Shown here: in pieces, positions 56,238 to 64,000 of the stretch | Position numbering within the stretch: position 1 is the stretch's first letter | Layout: every line of letters starts with the position of its first letter | Assembly (NCBI RefSeq): GCF_934924865.1 | Contig: NZ_OW235315.1 | Coordinates: 496,001-560,000 of the forward strand | Length of the DNA stretch: 64,000 nt | Direction: 5' to 3' | Origin: Tepidibacter aestuarii | Lineage (GTDB): Bacteria > Bacillota > Clostridia > Peptostreptococcales > Peptostreptococcaceae | The notes under the pieces: generated by a model | The model's database searches: none | Told to the model about the DNA's origin: nothing | Seen by the model: only the letters and a program-made list of their open reading frames with translations | Made by a program: the position numbers and the translations under genes

Positions 56238-56896
56238 AAATATCAGAGTATCTATTAAAAGAGGTAAAACACATATGGGATAAATATATAGATCACCCAT
56301 TTGTAAAGGAAATAGGTAATGGAAGTTTACCTAAGGAAAAATTTAAGGCATATCTTATACAGGATTATTTATACCTTAAAGAGTATTCAAAGGTGTTTTG
56401 TATGGGAGTCGTAAAAGCAAAGACTATGGACGAAATGAGATTTTTCTATAAATCGATAAAAGGAACTATGGAGGATGAAACAGCAGTTCACATAGAGTAC
56501 TTAAAAAAGTTTGGAATAAAAGAAATAGAAATTGAGAGTATGGACATGGAACTCGTAACAACATCTTATATAAGTTATATGCAAGCGTTGTCTTTAACTG
56601 GAGATTTAGAAGACATAGTAGCAACAACTCTTCCTTGCACATGGAGTTACAATTATATAGGAAAGTATCTAAAGGATAAATATGCAGATTGCTTAGAAGA
56701 TAATTACTATAGAGCATGGATAGATACATATGCATCAGAGGGCTATTCAAAGTTTACAGACGAATGGATAGATTATATAGACGATATATGTTCTGATATA
56801 ACAGATGAAAAGAAAGAAAAAATTAAAGACATATTTATAAAATCTAGCCTTTATGAACTACAATTTTGGGATATGGCATATAAGAGTTTAGACTAG
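56234..56896 (+). CDS. tenA: TenA-family aminopyrimidine aminohydrolase (thiaminase II)
   Basis: 220 residues, helical. TenA blocks: YLIQDYLYLKEYSKVF, then ETAVHIEYLKKFGI, LPCTWSYNYIG with the catalytic cysteine, and the C-terminal SSLYELQFWDMAY with the catalytic Glu. It regenerates HMP from degraded thiamine. The ATG overlaps the thiM stop (ATGA), showing tight coupling in a salvage-focused operon. Confidence 0.93.
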   Translation: MKISEYLLKEVKHIWDKYIDHPFVKEIGNGSLPKEKFKAYLIQDYLYLKEYSKVFCMGVVKAKTMDEMRFFYKSIKGTMEDETAVHIEYLKKFGIKEIEIESMDMELVTTSYISYMQALSLTGDLEDIVATTLPCTWSYNYIGKYLKDKYADCLEDNYYRAWIDTYASEGYSKFTDEWIDYIDDICSDITDEKKEKIKDIFIKSSLYELQFWDMAYKSLD

Positions 56897-56905
56897 GAGG
56901 ATATT

Positions 56906-57508
56906 ATGGAAAACAGCATTATTTTAGGAATTGGAGTTTTATTATTAATTATGTACTTTTGGGATTTAAAAAATAATAAGCCTGATTTAAGAACAATTAT
57001 AACAATAGGTATTTTTAGTGGAATATCATATATTCTTTATATTATACAATTTATTAAATATCCTCAAGGAGGAGGAATAAGCTTATTTTCAATGGTTCCT
57101 GTAATGCTTATTTCACTATTGTATGGAAGAACAGCTGGATTAACAGCAGGTCTTGTATTTGGATTATTAAAAATGTTAAACGGTATGTTTGTAGTTCACC
57201 CAGCACAGTTCTTACTTGACTACATATTATCTACTATGGGACTTGGACTAGCATTCGTATGCGGTAGAGAAAATAAGTATAAAATATTTATGGGATGTTT
57301 ATTTGCTGTAGTTATAAGCGTTGGTATGAACATATTATCTGGTGCTGTATATTTTGGACAATATGCACCTGAAGGTATGAATATATGGTGGTATTCTTTT
57401 ATATATAATGCATCAAGTGCAGGTGTAGAAGGCGTATTGTGTGCAGTTATAGTAGCTAGCTTTCCTATAAAAATAATTATCAGTAAGTTTAGTACTGCAA
57501 AAGTATAA
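56906..57508 (+). CDS. thiT: Thiamine ECF-transporter S component
   Basis: 200 residues with six membrane helices. Family features: RTIITIGIFSGISYILY, PQGGGISLFSMVPVMLISLLYG, GLTAGLVFGLLKMLNG and the conserved YFGQYAPEGMNIWWYSFIYNASSAG near the C-terminus, which forms the thiamine pocket. It uses a shared ECF ATPase encoded elsewhere. GGAGG precedes the ATG. Confidence 0.92.
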   Translation: MENSIILGIGVLLLIMYFWDLKNNKPDLRTIITIGIFSGISYILYIIQFIKYPQGGGISLFSMVPVMLISLLYGRTAGLTAGLVFGLLKMLNGMFVVHPAQFLLDYILSTMGLGLAFVCGRENKYKIFMGCLFAVVISVGMNILSGAVYFGQYAPEGMNIWWYSFIYNASSAGVEGVLCAVIVASFPIKIIISKFSTAKV

Positions 57509-57535
57509 TATAACCGAAAAAGAGGAGGTAGGAAT

Positions 57536-58150
57536 ATGAAGGATTATGGTCTTTATATAGTAACTGATAGTAAAATATTAGATGGAAGAGATTTTTATAA
57601 ATGTATAGAAGATTCATTAAGAGGTGGAACTAAGACGGTTCAGCTTAGAGAAAAATATGCAACTGGAGCTGAGTTTTTACAAAAAGCAATTAAGTTAAGA
57701 GCATTGACTAAAAAGTACAATGCTATGTTCATTGTAAACGATAGAGTTGATATTGCTATGATGTCAAATGCTGATGGAGTTCATGTAGGTCAAAGTGATA
57801 TACCTGTTTCTTATGTGAAATCTATAGTAGATGAAAATATGATAGTAGGAGTATCGGTATCTAACATTGAAGAAGCTAAAATAGCTAAAGCAGATGGAGC
57901 AGACTATATAGGAGTGGGCGCTATGTTTAACACGTCTACAAAGCTTGATGCTAAAAGTGTAAGTATAGAAACACTTAAGAATATAAGAGCAGAGATTGAT
58001 ATTCCAATAGTTACTATTGGAGGTCTTCAATTAGATAATATAGATTTATTAAAAAAGTGTGATGTTCAAGGGTATGCAGTTATATCAGCTATACTAGGAA
58101 AAGATGATATAGAAAGTGAATGTGCTAAATGGCTATATAAAATAAAATAG
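57536..58150 (+). CDS. thiE: Thiamine-phosphate synthase
   Basis: 204 residues, TIM barrel. YIVTDSKIL, then TVQLREKYATGAEFL, FIVNDRVDIAMMSNADGVHVGQSD, DYIGVGAMFNTSTK and VTIGGLQLDNI are the usual substrate and phosphate loops. It couples HMP-PP and thiazole phosphate to thiamine phosphate. Last gene of the operon. Confidence 0.95.
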   Translation: MKDYGLYIVTDSKILDGRDFYKCIEDSLRGGTKTVQLREKYATGAEFLQKAIKLRALTKKYNAMFIVNDRVDIAMMSNADGVHVGQSDIPVSYVKSIVDENMIVGVSVSNIEEAKIAKADGADYIGVGAMFNTSTKLDAKSVSIETLKNIRAEIDIPIVTIGGLQLDNIDLLKKCDVQGYAVISAILGKDDIESECAKWLYKIK

Positions 58151-58220
58151 CTCCATCAACAGGGGGGAGGTCGTTGATGGAGCTAATATAGGAATTAATT
58201 AAAGCTTATTAATTCCTCAG
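58148..58220. terminator. Two hairpins after the thiamine operon
   Basis: AGCTCCATCAAC/GTTGATGGAGCT (58150-58183) and AGGAATTAAT/ATTAATTCCT (58191-58217). Neither has a long U tract, so they may be a weak terminator pair or transcript-end stabilisers. Confidence 0.55.
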
Positions 58221-58374
58221 TAGATTATTATATATTATCTACAATTATAAATTTTATATACATTTTTTATGAAAAATATATAAAAGATTTAAATTGTTGT
58301 AACAAAACTGTGACAAAACTCTTTTAGAATAAAGTTAATAAATCAAATACTTAAATTTGAAAGGGGAAATAAAA

Positions 58375-59178
58375 ATGAAAGCAAGTTCAAGAACAAGAAA
58401 ATTACTTAGTGGAATACTAATAGGAGGAACATTATTATCATCTGTTGCAGGAGTTGCTTTTGCAAATGAGCTTAACAATTTAAATCCTACAAATAAAGTA
58501 TCTGTTAATAGCCAAATGAATAAAGGTATGGGTTCTAGAAATTGTAATTTTAAACAAAATAGACATGGTGTTAATAAAGATATGAGTTCTTTAGTTGAAA
58601 AAGGAATTCTGACTCAAGAAGAAGCTGATAAGATAAAAGATTTCCAAGAACAAAAAAGAGATCAAATGCAAGAAGCTACTAAAGATATGACAAGACAAGA
58701 AAGATTTGAATACATGCAAGAAAATAGAGTTAAAGGCGAAGGATTCTTACAACTAGTTGAAGAAGGAATTCTAACTCAAGAAAGAGCGAATGAAATACAA
58801 GACAAGATGCATCAAATGAAGGCTGATTTGAATAAACAAAAGCACGAAGAAAGAGTAAATAAATTAGTAGAAGATGGTATAATAACTCAAGATGAAGCAG
58901 ACAAGTGGATGGAGTTTAGTGCTGAAAAATCTGAAGCAAGACAAGTAGAAATAGAAAAAATTAAAGATATGACGGCAGAAGAAAGAAAAGAGTATTTTAA
59001 TGAAAATCCTAGACAAAAGGGAGAAGGATTAACAGAGCTTGTAGAGGCTGGAATAATATCTCAAGATACAGCAGATAAAATAAAAGAAAACCATCAAAAT
59101 GATCAAAGAGGAAATAGACAAGGCAATGGACAAAGACGAGGCAATGGACAAGGAAGAGGAATGAATCAAAACTTTTAA
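58375..59178 (+). CDS. Secreted repeat protein with DUF2680-like modules (1)
   Basis: 267 residues. A signal peptide (residues 1-30, KLLSGILIGGTLLSSVAGVAFANE) is followed by four modules of the form LVEKGILTQEEADKI, alternating with charged helices (QKRDQMQEATKDMTRQERF) and a basic Gly/Asn/Arg tail (GNRQGNGQRRGNGQGRG). The GILTQEEADKI unit resembles DUF2680-like surface proteins. ATG 58375 follows AAAGGGG; the TTG at 58357 has no site. Function unknown; cell-surface role likely. A longer paralogue follows. Confidence 0.7.
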   Translation: MKASSRTRKLLSGILIGGTLLSSVAGVAFANELNNLNPTNKVSVNSQMNKGMGSRNCNFKQNRHGVNKDMSSLVEKGILTQEEADKIKDFQEQKRDQMQEATKDMTRQERFEYMQENRVKGEGFLQLVEEGILTQERANEIQDKMHQMKADLNKQKHEERVNKLVEDGIITQDEADKWMEFSAEKSEARQVEIEKIKDMTAEERKEYFNENPRQKGEGLTELVEAGIISQDTADKIKENHQNDQRGNRQGNGQRRGNGQGRGMNQNF

Positions 59179-59183
59179 TTAAT

Positions 59184-59217
59184 AAAGAAAGACTCTCAAA
59201 ATATGAGAGTCTTTTTT
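59184..59217 (+). terminator. Intrinsic terminator
   Basis: Stem AAGACTCTCA/TGAGAGTCTT, then T6. Confidence 0.85.
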
Positions 59218-59355
59218 GCGTCTAAGAAAGCTATAATTTTTTGTGTAAACTTATATAAAAATATATATATAAGATTTAAATTGTTGTAACAAAACTGTGA
59301 CAAAATTTCTTTAAAATAAAGTTAAGAAATCAAACATTTGAAAGGGGAAATAAAA

Positions 59356-60456
59356 ATGAAAACAAATTCAAGAGTCAGAAAATTACTTAGTGGAGTTTTA
59401 ATAGGAGGAACATTATTATCATCTGTTGCAGGAGTTGCTTTTGCAAATGAGCTTAGCAATTTAAATCTTACAAATAAAGCATCTTTTAGTAGCCAAATGA
59501 ATAAAGCTATGGATTCTAAAAAGCATGATTTTAAACAAAAGAAACATGACATTAAGAAAGATATAGATACTTTAGTTGAAAAAGGAATTATAACTCAAGA
59601 AGAAGCCGATAAAATGAAGGAATTACAAGAACAAAAAAGAGCCGAAATGCAAGAGGCTACTAAGGATATGACAAAACAAGAAAGATTTGAATATATGAAG
59701 CAAAATAAACCTGAAAATAAAGGAGGCATATTTTCTGAATTAGTTGAACAAGGATCATTAACTCAAGAAAGAGCAGATGAAATACAAGATAAGATTCATC
59801 AAATGAAGGTGGATTTAAATAAACAAAAGCATGAAGAAAGAATAAATAAATTGGTAGAATATGGTATAATAACTCAAGAAGAAGCTGATAAGATAAAGGA
59901 TTTCCAAGAACAAAAAAGAGCCAAAATGCAAGAGGCTACTAAAGATATGACAAAAGAAGAAAAATTTGAATATATGAAGCAGAATAAGCCTGAAAACAAA
60001 GGCGGAATATTTGCTGAATTAGTTGAACAAGGGTTATTAACTCAACAAAGAGCAGATGAAATACAAGATAAGATGCATCAAATGAAGGAAGATTTAAATA
60101 AACAAAAGCATGAAGAAAGAATAAATAAATTAGTGGAAGATGGGATTATAACTCAAGATGAAGCTGATAAGTGGACTGATTTTAGAGATAAAAAAGCTGA
60201 AGAAAGACAAGTAGAAATGGAAAAAATTAAAGATATGACGCAAGAGGAAAGAAAAGAATATTTTAAGGAAAATCATAAAGAAAAAGGCGAAGGCTTAACA
60301 GAGCTTGTAGAAGCTGGAATAATATCTCAAGATACAGCAGATAAAATAAAAGAAAACCATCAAAATGACAATAGAGGAAATAGACTAGAAAATGGACAAA
60401 GACCAGAGCATGAACAAGGAAATAGACAAGGAAAAATGATGAAGGAAAACCTTTAA
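59356..60456 (+). CDS. Secreted repeat protein with DUF2680-like modules (2)
   Basis: 366 residues. The signal peptide and first 60 residues nearly match the gene at 58375. It holds six GIITQEEAD-type modules because one unit pair (KLVEYGIITQEEADKIKDF to HQMKEDLNKQKHEERI) has been duplicated inside the gene. Each gene has the same 100-bp upstream block with TTGTAACAAAACTGTGACAA, so expression is probably shared. ATG 59356 follows AAAGGGG. Confidence 0.7.
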   Translation: MKTNSRVRKLLSGVLIGGTLLSSVAGVAFANELSNLNLTNKASFSSQMNKAMDSKKHDFKQKKHDIKKDIDTLVEKGIITQEEADKMKELQEQKRAEMQEATKDMTKQERFEYMKQNKPENKGGIFSELVEQGSLTQERADEIQDKIHQMKVDLNKQKHEERINKLVEYGIITQEEADKIKDFQEQKRAKMQEATKDMTKEEKFEYMKQNKPENKGGIFAELVEQGLLTQQRADEIQDKMHQMKEDLNKQKHEERINKLVEDGIITQDEADKWTDFRDKKAEERQVEMEKIKDMTQEERKEYFKENHKEKGEGLTELVEAGIISQDTADKIKENHQNDNRGNRLENGQRPEHEQGNRQGKMMKENL

Positions 60457-60469
60457 TTAATATTTAATA

Positions 60470-60505
60470 TAAAGAGACTCTCATAATATGGGAGTCTTTT
60501 TTGTG
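60470..60505 (+). terminator. Intrinsic terminator
   Basis: Stem AAAGAGACTCTCAT/ATGGGAGTCTTTTT, close relative of the one at 59184. Confidence 0.8.
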
Positions 60506-60810
60506 CCTAAGAAAATCATAATATTCTTATGAAATACAACAAAACTTCTAAACTTTCTACGCTCATATAGCTAGTTTTTCTTGATAGGAAATAATTGATG
60601 ATATGATTATTATAGATTAAAAATTAAAATAAAATATCTAAAAAATTATTAAAGATAATAAAATTGAAATTATAAATAAATAGCAATAAAAAAGTAAGTA
60701 TCACTTCGTATAGGACAACTAGAATGATAGTAAAAAAAATATATATTGCTAATATAATTATATTGGCAAATATGAGAATAAAAAACGAAAAACGAAAGGA
60801 GATTAAATAA
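60506..60810. other. Gene-free interval
   Basis: Very AT-rich; I see no convincing gene, repeat or regulatory motif. Confidence 0.4.
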
Positions 60811-60813
60811 ATC

Positions 60814-60975
60814 GTGTGTGAAACTATGATAGCTTTGAGCATATTTATAGTAAAATATCTGTTTATTATTTTAAAAAAAATAGATACAACTGCAATAGCA
60901 TTTTTAGGTGCATCATTTATGATTTTATTTGGAATTATAAATCAAGAAGAAGCACTTTATATTGTTTATATATAA
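60814..60975 (+). pseudogene. ArsB/NhaD-family permease, N-terminal remnant
   Basis: 53 residues beginning MIALSIFIVKYLFIILKKID and containing AFLGASFMILFGIINQEEAL, which matches the first two helices of ArsB/NhaD-type permeases. The frame then stops at 60973, while such proteins have about 420 residues. AAAGGAG lies 13 nt before the GTG. The rest of the gene is absent, so this is a deletion relic. Confidence 0.65.
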
Positions 60976-61070
60976 GTATTGATTTTATCTAAAATGAAGA
61001 CTATTATATATTAAGATTGAATTGAAAAATGAAAGTGAAAATTTTAAAAAATCAGATAAGTTGGCGGTTA

Positions 61071-61099
61071 TTGACAAAAATTTATTAAACCTGTATAAT
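61071..61099 (+). promoter_or_regulatory. Vegetative promoter of the NhaC-family gene
   Basis: TTGACA (61071-61076), 17-bp spacer, TATAAT (61094-61099). The leader to the ATG is about 180 nt; no known riboswitch motif was recognised in it. Confidence 0.88.
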
Positions 61100-61284
61100 A
61101 GACGAGAAGATTATGTATAAAAACTTATAATAAGAGGGTGTTTAATTAAAAAATATCATAAAAATGAATTTGAGTAACTAATGTTAATCTAATTAAAAAG
61201 TCTCATTTATTTAATAATATATGAGTGAGCAGAAAAAGAAAAATCAATAGACAGAATATTATGCGAAAAAATTAGGGGGTTTTT

Positions 61285-62688
61285 ATGAGTGAAAAAAAAC
61301 GTATAACGTTAGGAGTATCACTTATACCGATAGTTTCATTGGTATTATTTTTAGCAGTAGCAGTATTTAAATTTGAGGCATCTCCACATATACCATTAAT
61401 AGCGGCATCTGCTGTTGCTGGTCTTGTGGCGACTTATATAGGCTATACTTGGAAAGAAATAGAAAGCGGAATGTTAAAGAGTATAAATATGGGAATGCAA
61501 GCCATATTAATACTTATGATAATAGGAACTATTATAGGTACTTGGATATTAAGTGGTGTAGTCCCAACAATGATATACTATGGGCTTCAGATATTATCAC
61601 CATCAGTATTCTTAGTTGCAACTGCTATAATATGTGCAGTGGTAGCACTTTCGACTGGATCTTCTTGGACAACTGTTGGTACTGTTGGTATAGCACTTGT
61701 TGGTGTTGGTAAAGGACTTGGAATGTCAGAACCTATGATAGCAGGAGCTATAATATCTGGTTCTTATTTTGGAGATAAAATGTCACCTTTATCAGATACA
61801 ACAAACTTAGCACCTGCAATGTCAGGAGCTACATTGTTTGATCATGTAAGACATATGTTATATACAACTGGACCGTCGTTTTTACTAGCACTTGCTATAT
61901 ATGGAGTGCTTGGCATGAAGTATGCTGGCGGAGATGTTGATTCTGAAAGTATTAATTTGATACTTAACACTTTAAACAGTCAGTTTAATATAAATCTTAT
62001 GTTATTAGTACCACCACTTTTAGTTATAGCGCTTGTTATATTTAAGGTTCCGGCTATACCTGGACTTATAGGTGGATCTATAATAGGAGCTATATTTGCA
62101 GTTGTATTTCAAGGAGCAGGACTTGAAAGTATTTTAGCGGCAGCTCAAAGTGGATTTGTATCTAATACTGGAGTTGATGTAGTTGATCAGTTATTAACTA
62201 GAGGTGGACTTGATAGTATGATGGGAACAGTATCATTAATATTATGTGCACTTAGTTTTGGTGGTATACTAGAGAGTACAGGTATGCTTCAGTGTATGGC
62301 AGGAAGTATATTAAAATTAGCAAAAGGTACAGGTTCATTAATACTTGTTACAGTGCTATCTTGTGTATTCACTAACTTAGTTACTGGAGATCAATATTTA
62401 TCTATAGTTGTTCCTGGTAGAATGTATAAGGATGCATATAGAAAGAGAGGACTACATCCTAAGAATTTATCTAGAACTCTTGAGGATTCAGGAACTCTAA
62501 CTTCTGCATTAATTCCATGGAATACATGTGGAGCTTACATGTCAACAACTCTTGGAGTTCATCCATTTGCGTATCTTCCATATGCATTTTTAAATATAAT
62601 TAATCCTATAGTTGCTGTAGTTTATGGATACTTAGGATTTACAATAGAATATGTAGATGAGGAATTCTTCGAAGAAGAAACAGCATAG
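61285..62688 (+). CDS. NhaC-family Na+/H+ antiporter
   Basis: 467 residues with about 12 membrane helices. Typical NhaC blocks: ALSTGSSWTTVGTVGIALVG, GSYFGDKMSPLSDTTNLAPA and the C-terminal SGTLTSALIPWNTCGAYMST. Members exchange sodium, or in some cases amino acids such as lysine or malate/lactate, for protons. AGGGGG precedes the ATG. The mapped promoter lies 190 bp upstream. Confidence 0.93.
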   Translation: MSEKKRITLGVSLIPIVSLVLFLAVAVFKFEASPHIPLIAASAVAGLVATYIGYTWKEIESGMLKSINMGMQAILILMIIGTIIGTWILSGVVPTMIYYGLQILSPSVFLVATAIICAVVALSTGSSWTTVGTVGIALVGVGKGLGMSEPMIAGAIISGSYFGDKMSPLSDTTNLAPAMSGATLFDHVRHMLYTTGPSFLLALAIYGVLGMKYAGGDVDSESINLILNTLNSQFNINLMLLVPPLLVIALVIFKVPAIPGLIGGSIIGAIFAVVFQGAGLESILAAAQSGFVSNTGVDVVDQLLTRGGLDSMMGTVSLILCALSFGGILESTGMLQCMAGSILKLAKGTGSLILVTVLSCVFTNLVTGDQYLSIVVPGRMYKDAYRKRGLHPKNLSRTLEDSGTLTSALIPWNTCGAYMSTTLGVHPFAYLPYAFLNIINPIVAVVYGYLGFTIEYVDEEFFEEETA

Positions 62689-62696
62689 AGAATAAG

Positions 62697-62733
62697 ATAC
62701 CTATAAACAATTTTGTTTATAGGTATTTTTTAT
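62697..62733. terminator. Intrinsic terminator
   Basis: Stem ATACCTATAAACAA/TTGTTTATAGGTAT with T-rich tail. Confidence 0.85.
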
Positions 62734-62745
62734 TTGATTGAAATC

Positions 62746-62811
62746 CTAATTTCTCATGTTTTCTGGTGATTTTTTTATCATTATTTCTTTGATTAAAAAA
62801 TAATCTTTCAT
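62746..62811 (-). CDS. Candidate 21-residue peptide
   Basis: On the minus strand GAGGTGATAAA leads into an ATG and the ORF MKDYFLIKEIMIKKSPENMR plus N. The ribosome binding site is good, but the peptide matches nothing I know, and it may be a chance ORF or the start of a lost gene. Confidence 0.25.
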   Translation of the reverse strand: MKDYFLIKEIMIKKSPENMRN

Positions 62812-62855
62812 TTTATCACCTCGATGTAAAATAGCTATTTTAATATATTTTAACC

Positions 62856-62926
62856 TATTTGAGCAACGAAGCCCGGAGGACTCGTTGGCGATATGAGCCA
62901 TGCGTTAGCATGAAGCGAATTTTTTA
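62856..62926 (+). repeat. Two-hairpin dispersed repeat, copy D (3' half)
   Basis: TTGAGCAACGAAGCCCGGAG, then GACTCGTTGGCGATATGAG, then ATGCGTTAGCATGAAGCGAA and T6. It holds both hairpins but lacks the 5' half found in copies A-C. Confidence 0.8.
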
Positions 62927-63054
62927 TCGTATTCTTCGAGAAAAAACAATTTTATACACATAATAAAAACGTTATCCACACATATTGTAATTATTTTACT
63001 GAATTATTAATTAAAAATTCGAAACTTATTAACAAATTATAGGAGGTTTTTTAT

Positions 63055-63189
63055 ATGAGCAAAGAAGCAAAATTACTTAAAATAGATGCAGATCTTTTTT
63101 AGTTTCTTTATAAAAAATTCTGGATGAAGCTTGGGGCTTCAAATAACTCAGTATCTCTTAGTGTACATACTTTTATAAAAGTTGCATAG
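63055..63189 (+). pseudogene. Short ORF interrupted by TAG
   Basis: AGGAGG and an ATG start MSKEAKLLKIDADLF, then TAG (63100-63102), then the same frame stays open with FLYKKFWMKLGASNNSVSL for 28 more codons to 63189. A terminator follows. It looks like a small gene broken by a nonsense mutation; amber readthrough is less likely. Family unknown. Confidence 0.35.
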
Positions 63190-63204
63190 TGGTTCTTCAT
63201 TAGG

Positions 63205-63236
63205 CTCTTAGAAGTGTTATTCTAAGAGTTTTTTAT
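63205..63236 (+). terminator. Intrinsic terminator
   Basis: Stem CTCTTAGAA/TTCTAAGAG, loop GTGTTA, then T6. Confidence 0.8.
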
Positions 63237-63243
63237 GTATAAG

Positions 63244-63326
63244 AAAATAGCATGAAGTGAATTTTTTTATAGCACATATTTTTTTATGAAATTCAGATAC
63301 TAATAAAGCGAAACTTAATTCAGATA
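63244..63326 (+). repeat. Fragments of both dispersed repeats
   Basis: 63244-63269 (AAATAGCATGAAGTGAATTT) is the tail of the two-hairpin repeat. 63303-63326 (AAAGCGAAACTTAATTCAGA) is the first 24 nt of the structured element seen at 9418 and 42715, after which similarity stops. Confidence 0.55.
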
Positions 63327-63560
63327 TTTTTTTGTAATATCTAAACCTTTAGATTTTAAAAAACTGATTATTATATAAATTAAAGCTATATTTAACCAAT
63401 TTTATCTTTAACTTAATATGAATATAATTTTTTTAACTCTTTCTTAACTTATATTTAACCTAAATTTAACAATACTAATATTTTATTTTGATAAGATTAA
63501 GAAGGTCACAATTTGACGAAATTATAAAAAAATTTAATTATAAAACCGAGGAGGAATAAT

Positions 63561-64000
63561 ATGGCTGTAGAAATAGCAATGGGGATAATTGGTGGTCTTG
63601 GATTGTTTCTATATGGAATGAATTTGATGGCAGCAGGGCTTCAAAAAGCAGCAGGAGAAAAATTAAAAAAGATAATAGCTATGTTAACTAGTAATAGATT
63701 TATGGCTGTCTTAGTTGGAACATTTGTTACTGCTGTTATACAGAGTAGTAGTGCAACGACTGTTATGGTTGTTGGATTTGTTAATGCTGGAATAATGAAA
63801 TTAACTCAAGCTATAGGAGTTATAATGGGAGCTAATATCGGTACTACAGTTACAGCTCAGCTTGTATCTTTTAAATTAACTGATATAGCACCAGTTGCTG
63901 TTGGAATAGGTATGATAATATATTTATTTTCATCTAATGAACGAAACAAGAAATTTGCAGAGATATTAATTGGTTTTGGTATATTATTTATAGGTATGGA
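63561..64000 (+). CDS. Na/Pi cotransporter family protein (N-terminal part)
   Basis: The gene runs off the right edge; 146 residues are visible. GGLGLFLYGMNLMAAGLQKAAG is the family start, and the conserved QSSSATT repeat of sodium-phosphate cotransporters appears in VIQSSSATTVMVVGFVNAG, followed by GANIGTTVTAQL. GAGGAGG precedes the ATG. Full-length relatives often end in a PhoU-like domain, which cannot be checked here. Confidence 0.92.
   Translation, partial: MAVEIAMGIIGGLGLFLYGMNLMAAGLQKAAGEKLKKIIAMLTSNRFMAVLVGTFVTAVIQSSSATTVMVVGFVNAGIMKLTQAIGVIMGANIGTTVTAQLVSFKLTDIAPVAVGIGMIIYLFSSNERNKKFAEILIGFGILFIGM

Noticed and set aside
60624..60842. Hydrophobic 72-residue ORF on the minus strand
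   Set aside because: It lies in extreme AT-rich sequence, has no good ribosome binding site, and overlaps a better-supported permease relic on the + strand.
61100..61284. Lysine riboswitch before the NhaC gene
   Set aside because: The 180-nt leader suggested it, but the conserved lysine aptamer motifs are absent.
63100..63102. TAG read as pyrrolysine in the small ORF at 63055
   Set aside because: No pyl genes or pyrrolysine-type methyltransferase are visible, the MttB homologue here has no amber codon, and a nonsense mutation is simpler.

Overview
This is AT-rich DNA with clostridial signatures: strong GGAGG-type ribosome binding sites, T-box and TPP leader RNAs, a GerAB-type spore germination permease, corrinoid methyltransferase genes and many oxygen-sensitive Fe-S proteins. 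The source is most likely a spore-forming anaerobe of class Clostridia, possibly near Peptostreptococcaceae. That placement is inference from gene content; no rRNA or tRNA gene was seen. Almost all genes are on the + strand.

Layout. 1-1.35 kb: the end of a cysteine-desulfurase-like gene, an Fe-S protein and a methyltransferase. 1.4-6.5 kb: a methylotrophy cassette (PocR/AraC regulator, corrinoid protein, MttB-family methyltransferase without pyrrolysine, EamA permease). 6.6-8.6 kb: a hemerythrin, then an ECF sigma factor with an RsiV-like anti-sigma. 8.9-15.8 kb: two YbaK-fold tRNA deacylases, an RtcB2-like RNA ligase, a DeoR regulator, a triple-rhodanese lipoprotein, a putative ECF S-component and a MalY/PatB C-S lyase. 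16.9-24.5 kb: an RND efflux pump (adaptor, permease, TolC-like protein) with its own two-component system. 24.6-33.9 kb: the pyrimidine operon pyrC-pyrF-carA-carB-pyrK-pyrD-pyrE behind an attenuator leader; pyrD carries a frameshift. 33.9-36.9 kb: argGH behind a T-box leader with two decision modules. 37-42.4 kb: two paralogous sodium:alanine/glycine symporters whose long upstream regions are also paralogous, separated by remnants of an IS256-family element and a group II intron. 42.7-48.9 kb: an RCC1-repeat protein and two chemoreceptors. 49-50.4 kb: an orphan GerAB permease. 50.5-54.3 kb: an Mrp/MinD/NifX-like Fe-S cluster with a DUF134 regulator. 54.4-58.2 kb: the TPP-riboswitch-controlled thiD-thiM-tenA-thiT-thiE operon. 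58.3-60.5 kb: two paralogous secreted repeat proteins. 60.8-64 kb: a truncated ArsB/NhaD-type gene, an NhaC-family antiporter and the start of an Na/Pi cotransporter.

Two dispersed repeat families stand out. One is a roughly 140-bp repeat with two small hairpins, usually just downstream of terminators. The other is a roughly 130-nt structured element present in two full copies with compensatory changes, possibly the right end or guide-RNA relic of an IS200/IS605-type transposon. Other points for a second look are the pyr leader, where a candidate PyrR hairpin, a 54-codon leader ORF and a terminator overlap; the tandem T-box; the complete RND/TolC set in a likely monoderm; and the pyrD frameshift in a run of five G. 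No complete mobile element, CRISPR array or phage was found.
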